From positions 1 through 57,499 of the forward strand of contig NZ_JAKNUS010000016.1 in assembly GCF_023155745.1 (NCBI RefSeq): a stretch of DNA of 57,499 nucleotides. Reading direction: 5' to 3'. The translations under genes were made by a program, and so were the position numbers. The stretch is from Microbacterium kunmingense. Its GTDB lineage: Bacteria > Actinomycetota > Actinomycetes > Actinomycetales > Microbacteriaceae. The notes beneath the pieces were generated by a model, which saw only the letters and a list, made by a program, of their open reading frames with translations, was not told where the DNA came from and ran no database searches. Position 1 is the stretch's first letter, and each line of letters starts with the position of its first letter. Shown piece by piece: positions 55,239-57,499 of this stretch.

Positions 55239-55293
55239 GGACACACCGTGGACATTTCATCTGCGAAATGGACAACTTCAAAAAAAACCTACA
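55239..55293. repeat. Right end of the Tn7-like element
   Basis: Read inward from 55293 the end starts TGTAGG-N13-TGTCC, with TGTCC cores 19, 39 and 50 bases from the tip (GGACA at 55270, 55250 and 55239). Two opposite-facing TGTCC copies lie at 55221 and 55230. Sites are more closely packed than at the left end, the usual left/right asymmetry of Tn7-like elements. An A8 tract sits inside the tip. Confidence 0.85.
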
Positions 55294-55298
55294 AGTTG
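55294..55298. repeat. Target-site duplication, right copy (AGTTG)
   Basis: Identical to 31549-31553. It is directly followed by the tip of a second left end at 55299. Confidence 0.85.
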
Positions 55299-55400
55299 TG
55301 TAGGAACCGCTCAGAGTTGTCCGCGGTGCCAGCCACAGAGCCGGGATCTCCCACCGAAGATGTCCACCGGAGTGCGGCCAGATTCTGTGCTGAGTTGTCC
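55299..55400. repeat. Second, external left end of a related element
   Basis: The tip matches the element's left end in 24 of the first 25 bases. Its TGTCC cores are at 55318, 55361 and 55396, that is 19, 62 and 97 bases from the tip, exactly the spacing of the left end at 31554. Outside the sites the sequences diverge, so it is not a recent copy. Its own right end would lie beyond the window or has been lost. Confidence 0.8.
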
Positions 55401-55431
55401 ACGACGGCTGCGGCCAGCTTCGTCGAAGCCG

Positions 55432-55818
55432 TCAGTACTTGATTTCCGCTGGATCTCTGAACGCCACTAGACCTACGAGATTTCCTTCGGGGTCGCGAAT
55501 GAATGCTTGCCATTCTTCTCGCCCTGCTGGTCCGAGCGCATCTGTGGTGTGAGTGAAGATCGGCCGCCCCGGGGATACGATTTCGACCTCGCCGGCTCGG
55601 TCGACGGCTAACTCCAGATCATCGACGCGGAGGTAGAGCAGCGCTGACGGTGCCGCGCTCTCGAGTAGCAAACGGACGCCGTCGAGATCGAAGAACACCA
55701 AACCGGGCGGATCGAATCGGGCCACAGGGGCGGAGCCGAGCAGTGCGGAATAGAAGGCTGTGGCGCGTTCCAGATCGACCACGCGCTGGGCTACTTGGAC
55801 GAGAGACGCCATGCTCAT
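55432..55818 (-). CDS. Glyoxalase/bleomycin-resistance (VOC) family protein
   Basis: A 128-residue single VOC-fold protein (AQRVVDLERATAFYSALLGSAP ... GLVFFDLDGVRLLLE ... IRDPEGNLVGLVAF). Members bind metals and act on, or sequester, small molecules; the ligand here is unknown. The ATG at 55818 was preferred because it overlaps the upstream stop (ATGA). It is the last gene of a four-gene operon in which every junction is an ATGA overlap. Confidence 0.85.
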   Translation of the reverse strand: MSMASLVQVAQRVVDLERATAFYSALLGSAPVARFDPPGLVFFDLDGVRLLLESAAPSALLYLRVDDLELAVDRAGEVEIVSPGRPIFTHTTDALGPAGREEWQAFIRDPEGNLVGLVAFRDPAEIKY

Positions 55819-56219
55819 TTGCCGTCGCCGTGCACGTCTCGAATGACGGCGAGGGAGCGATCGAGTAGTTCCCGCAGCGCATCTTGGTCCACCCCCGACA
55901 ATCGGGGGAGGTAGAGGCACGCGCTACTGGTGCGGTGTGGACCGAGCCGCTCGAGCAGGTCGGGCCACCGCTCGGCAAACCCCTCGACCAGGTAAAGCGT
56001 GTGCTTGGACCCGGAAGCGAAGGCGATCTCAGGCGCGATACCCTCTCGCCCGCTGTCGTACGCGTAGCCGTATTGGCCGAACCCGACAATCCGTTCCGCC
56101 CACACCACCGGCGGGCGCTGTGCAACGTGCTCGAAGAGCTCGAGGAGTTCGGTTACCTCGCCGCGTCGTGGCCCGGTTGCCCGGTCCAGCGCCTCGTCGA
56201 CGCTGGTGTCGGAAGGCAT
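55815..56219 (-). CDS. DUF1801 domain protein
   Basis: A 134-residue cytosolic protein with the DUF1801 hallmarks (WAERIVGFGQYGYAYDSGREG ... SACLYLPRLSGVDQDALRELL). The fold resembles the YdhG/MmcQ type, and the molecular role is not established. It is coupled to the SRPBCC gene upstream and the VOC gene downstream. Confidence 0.82.
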   Translation of the reverse strand: MPSDTSVDEALDRATGPRRGEVTELLELFEHVAQRPPVVWAERIVGFGQYGYAYDSGREGIAPEIAFASGSKHTLYLVEGFAERWPDLLERLGPHRTSSACLYLPRLSGVDQDALRELLDRSLAVIRDVHGDGK

Positions 56220-56674
56220 CACGAGGCGGTCTCCGTTGCTCGCTGCGATTCGATGTATGCCTTGAGTCGGGCCAGATGGTCGCCGTCCTCCTTCTTTGTG
56301 ATCGCGGCCACCAGGGGCAGCATCATCCGCCGCAGTCCGCCGGCGGCGAGCTCGCACGTCCACTCGATCCGCGTGCCGGTGCCGGCCGGGTGCAGCCGGT
56401 AGACGTAGGTCGCGGTGATGCCCTCCGCCTCGCTGGCGACCGCAAAAGCGGTGGGCGGCTCGAGAGCCACGATCTGCAGCTGCCCCGTCGCCTCCTTGCT
56501 CTTCACTCGGCGCGTCTCCTCGATGACGGACCCCACAGCGAGCGGGCCATCCGTCACCTTCACGCTCTTCACGACACCGTCGACGTAGTCGACCGCCCTT
56601 GTGGGATCTGCCAGCACTGCGAACACTTCCTGTTGCGATCTGTCGATGTGCTCGGTGAACTCGAAAGCGATCAT
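56219..56674 (-). CDS. SRPBCC family (START-like) protein
   Basis: A 151-residue helix-grip protein (FEFTEHIDRSQQEVFAVLADPTRAVDYVDG ... ATYVYRLHPAGTGTRIEWTCEL) with a hydrophobic ligand cavity typical of polyketide cyclase/dehydrase-like proteins. The ligand is unknown. Its start overlaps the regulator gene by ATGA. Confidence 0.82.
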   Translation of the reverse strand: MIAFEFTEHIDRSQQEVFAVLADPTRAVDYVDGVVKSVKVTDGPLAVGSVIEETRRVKSKEATGQLQIVALEPPTAFAVASEAEGITATYVYRLHPAGTGTRIEWTCELAAGGLRRMMLPLVAAITKKEDGDHLARLKAYIESQRATETAS

Positions 56675-57465
56675 GGGCCTTCTCCTGGGTGATGGTCGGG
56701 GTGGTGATCAAGAGGCACATAGGCGTCTGTCCAGCTGACGCGAACGGCGTCGTTCGCGCGCTGGTCGACGTGATGGATCTCGAAGGGCGGTGCGCAGCGC
56801 AACCGCCACCCTTCTGAGGGCATCCATTGCACCCCGATAGCCGCGAAGGTCTTCGCGATCTGCTCTGCACCGCCGGTGTGCCGATGCGCGACGCACACCT
56901 GCGCCGGCATCTGGCGGTAGGTGAAGGGGTGGGGTGGATCTATCGGTGCGGCAATGGGGATGCCAGCGTCGAAGCGGATCTGCTCGTTGTCCACCACGTA
57001 AGGGTCATCTGGGGTGATGCCCACGAGGAGGTCGGAGGAGTGGGCGATGCCGTGCTCTATCGCGAAGGCCCTCAGCTGCTGCCACGGCTCGACCGATGGG
57101 TGCCCGATGCCGAGGCCGTTGTACCCGCGATGACGGAGGACGAGCAGGTGCCGCTCGGGGGTGCTCTCAACCCGTACCGGGACGGCATCGAGGTCATAAC
57201 GGAGTGTCAGCGGCGTCTCTTCTGCGAAGCCCGCAAACGTCGTGCTCTGCTGCGCCAGGTCCGCGTGCTCGCGGTACGCGCGCAGCATCCTCCGATACTC
57301 CGATGGACTGATCTCGAACCGCTGCACGAACGCGCGTGTGAAGGTCTCGGGCGTTGCGAACCCGGATTCCAACCTGGAGTCCCGCGGGGTGGTGGTCTTT
57401 CGGGCCCGCGGCGTCGTGACCGCGACGGGGTGAGCCATCGTGCGATGGTCAGTGAGAACGACCAA
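56671..57465 (-). CDS. AraC-type regulator with GyrI-like domain, first HTH missing
   Basis: The frame opens with about 30 residues of non-family sequence, then joins an AraC family protein in the middle of its DNA-binding domain (SGFATPETFTRAFVQRFEISPSEYRR, the second HTH). A complete GyrI-like effector domain follows (LRYDLDAVPVRVESTPERHLLVLRHRGY...). The first HTH, normally about 50 residues earlier, is absent, so DNA binding is doubtful and the gene may be decayed. The upstream break lies next to the inverted repeat at 57434-57499. Full-length relatives have about 290-310 residues. Confidence 0.65.
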   Translation of the reverse strand: MVVLTDHRTMAHPVAVTTPRARKTTTPRDSRLESGFATPETFTRAFVQRFEISPSEYRRMLRAYREHADLAQQSTTFAGFAEETPLTLRYDLDAVPVRVESTPERHLLVLRHRGYNGLGIGHPSVEPWQQLRAFAIEHGIAHSSDLLVGITPDDPYVVDNEQIRFDAGIPIAAPIDPPHPFTYRQMPAQVCVAHRHTGGAEQIAKTFAAIGVQWMPSEGWRLRCAPPFEIHHVDQRANDAVRVSWTDAYVPLDHHPDHHPGEGP

Positions 57466-57499
57466 GAACTCACACAGAAAGACGACACCGCACGATGGC
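57434..57499. repeat. 11-bp inverted repeat at the window edge
   Basis: GCCATCGTGCG at 57434-57444 and CGCACGATGGC at 57489-57499 are exact inverted copies 44 bases apart. The right copy ends at the last base of the window, so it could be longer. It lies at the point where the AraC reading frame loses its family sequence, so it could mark a small insertion or a hairpin. Confidence 0.5.

Larger units (their letters stand above)
31554..55293. mobile_element. Tn7-like transposon with TnsA/TniA/TniB/TniQ core, complete with ends and target duplication
   Basis: A 23,740-bp element bounded by inverted tips (TGTAGG-N13-TGTCC) and a 5-bp AGTTG duplication. The core genes tnsA-tniA-tniB-tniQ lie centrally on the minus strand (35,627-42,048), so cargo occupies both arms. 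The left arm has a lipoprotein, a frameshifted gene, an unknown two-gene module and an XRE regulator. The right arm has a winged-helix protein, unknown small genes, a metallophosphatase remnant and a helicase-methylase-DUF499 defence operon. A TnsA-like endonuclease implies cut-and-paste movement, and no resolvase is present. No Cas gene or CRISPR was found, so targeting should depend on TniQ alone. Confidence 0.88.

Overview
The window is high-GC, densely packed actinobacterial DNA. Translationally coupled genes, GTG starts, a CsoR-type copper regulator and Lgt, ResB and CcsB homologues of actinobacterial type suggest Microbacteriaceae or a close relative. No rRNA, tRNA or CRISPR array was seen. 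The window joins two accessory blocks and a short right flank.

Block 1 (1-31304) is a copper and envelope-stress island. It opens with the tail of an IS transposase that cuts off a multicopper oxidase gene. A minus-strand cluster follows (multicopper oxidase remnant, P1B-type ATPase with a CPD motif, phosphoketolase, beta-propeller lipoprotein, DUF305 lipoprotein, DUF6153-like protein). A plus-strand cluster encodes an M23 peptidase, Lgt and system II cytochrome c biogenesis proteins (ResB, CcsB, thioredoxin-like lipoprotein, CcdA). Next come a DUF4396-multicopper oxidase fusion, a flavin oxidoreductase and Lnt, a second copper module (YHS protein, CPC-type CopA, HMA chaperone, CsoR), and a plus-strand group (P-loop ATPase, UbiB-like kinase, decayed type II GAPDH, DUF2933 protein, EamA transporter). 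Three sites of the form TACCC-N5-GGGTA, in the csoR promoter and between two DUF6153-like genes, look like CsoR operators tying the modules together.

Block 2 (31554-55293, 23,740 bp) is a complete Tn7-like transposon whose ends can be read directly. Both termini carry TGTAGG-N13-TGTCC, and a 5-bp duplication (AGTTG) flanks it. Its core is tnsA-tniA(tnsB)-tniB(tnsC)-tniQ on the minus strand. The left arm carries a lipoprotein, a frameshifted HEPN-like gene, an unrecognised two-gene module and an XRE regulator. The right arm carries small unknown genes, a nonsense-mutated metallophosphatase, and a defence operon: excisionase-like HTH, SNF2/DEAH helicase with DUF3883, DUF1156 adenine methylase interrupted by an in-frame TGA, DUF499 ATPase with an N-terminal HEPN domain, and an AbiTii-like protein. 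Immediately outside the right duplication lies a second left end with the same three-site spacing, implying a tandem related element or repeated use of one attachment site.

Block 3 (55432-57499) is a four-gene minus-strand operon (AraC/GyrI-like regulator missing half its DNA-binding domain, SRPBCC protein, DUF1801 protein, glyoxalase fold protein), either cargo of the second element or chromosome.

Several genes are broken (ccsB, hydrolase, GAPDH, metallophosphatase, methylase, oxidase). Each is reported separately because single-base events could be real decay or sequencing error. Coordinates were read by eye, so short sites may be off by a base.
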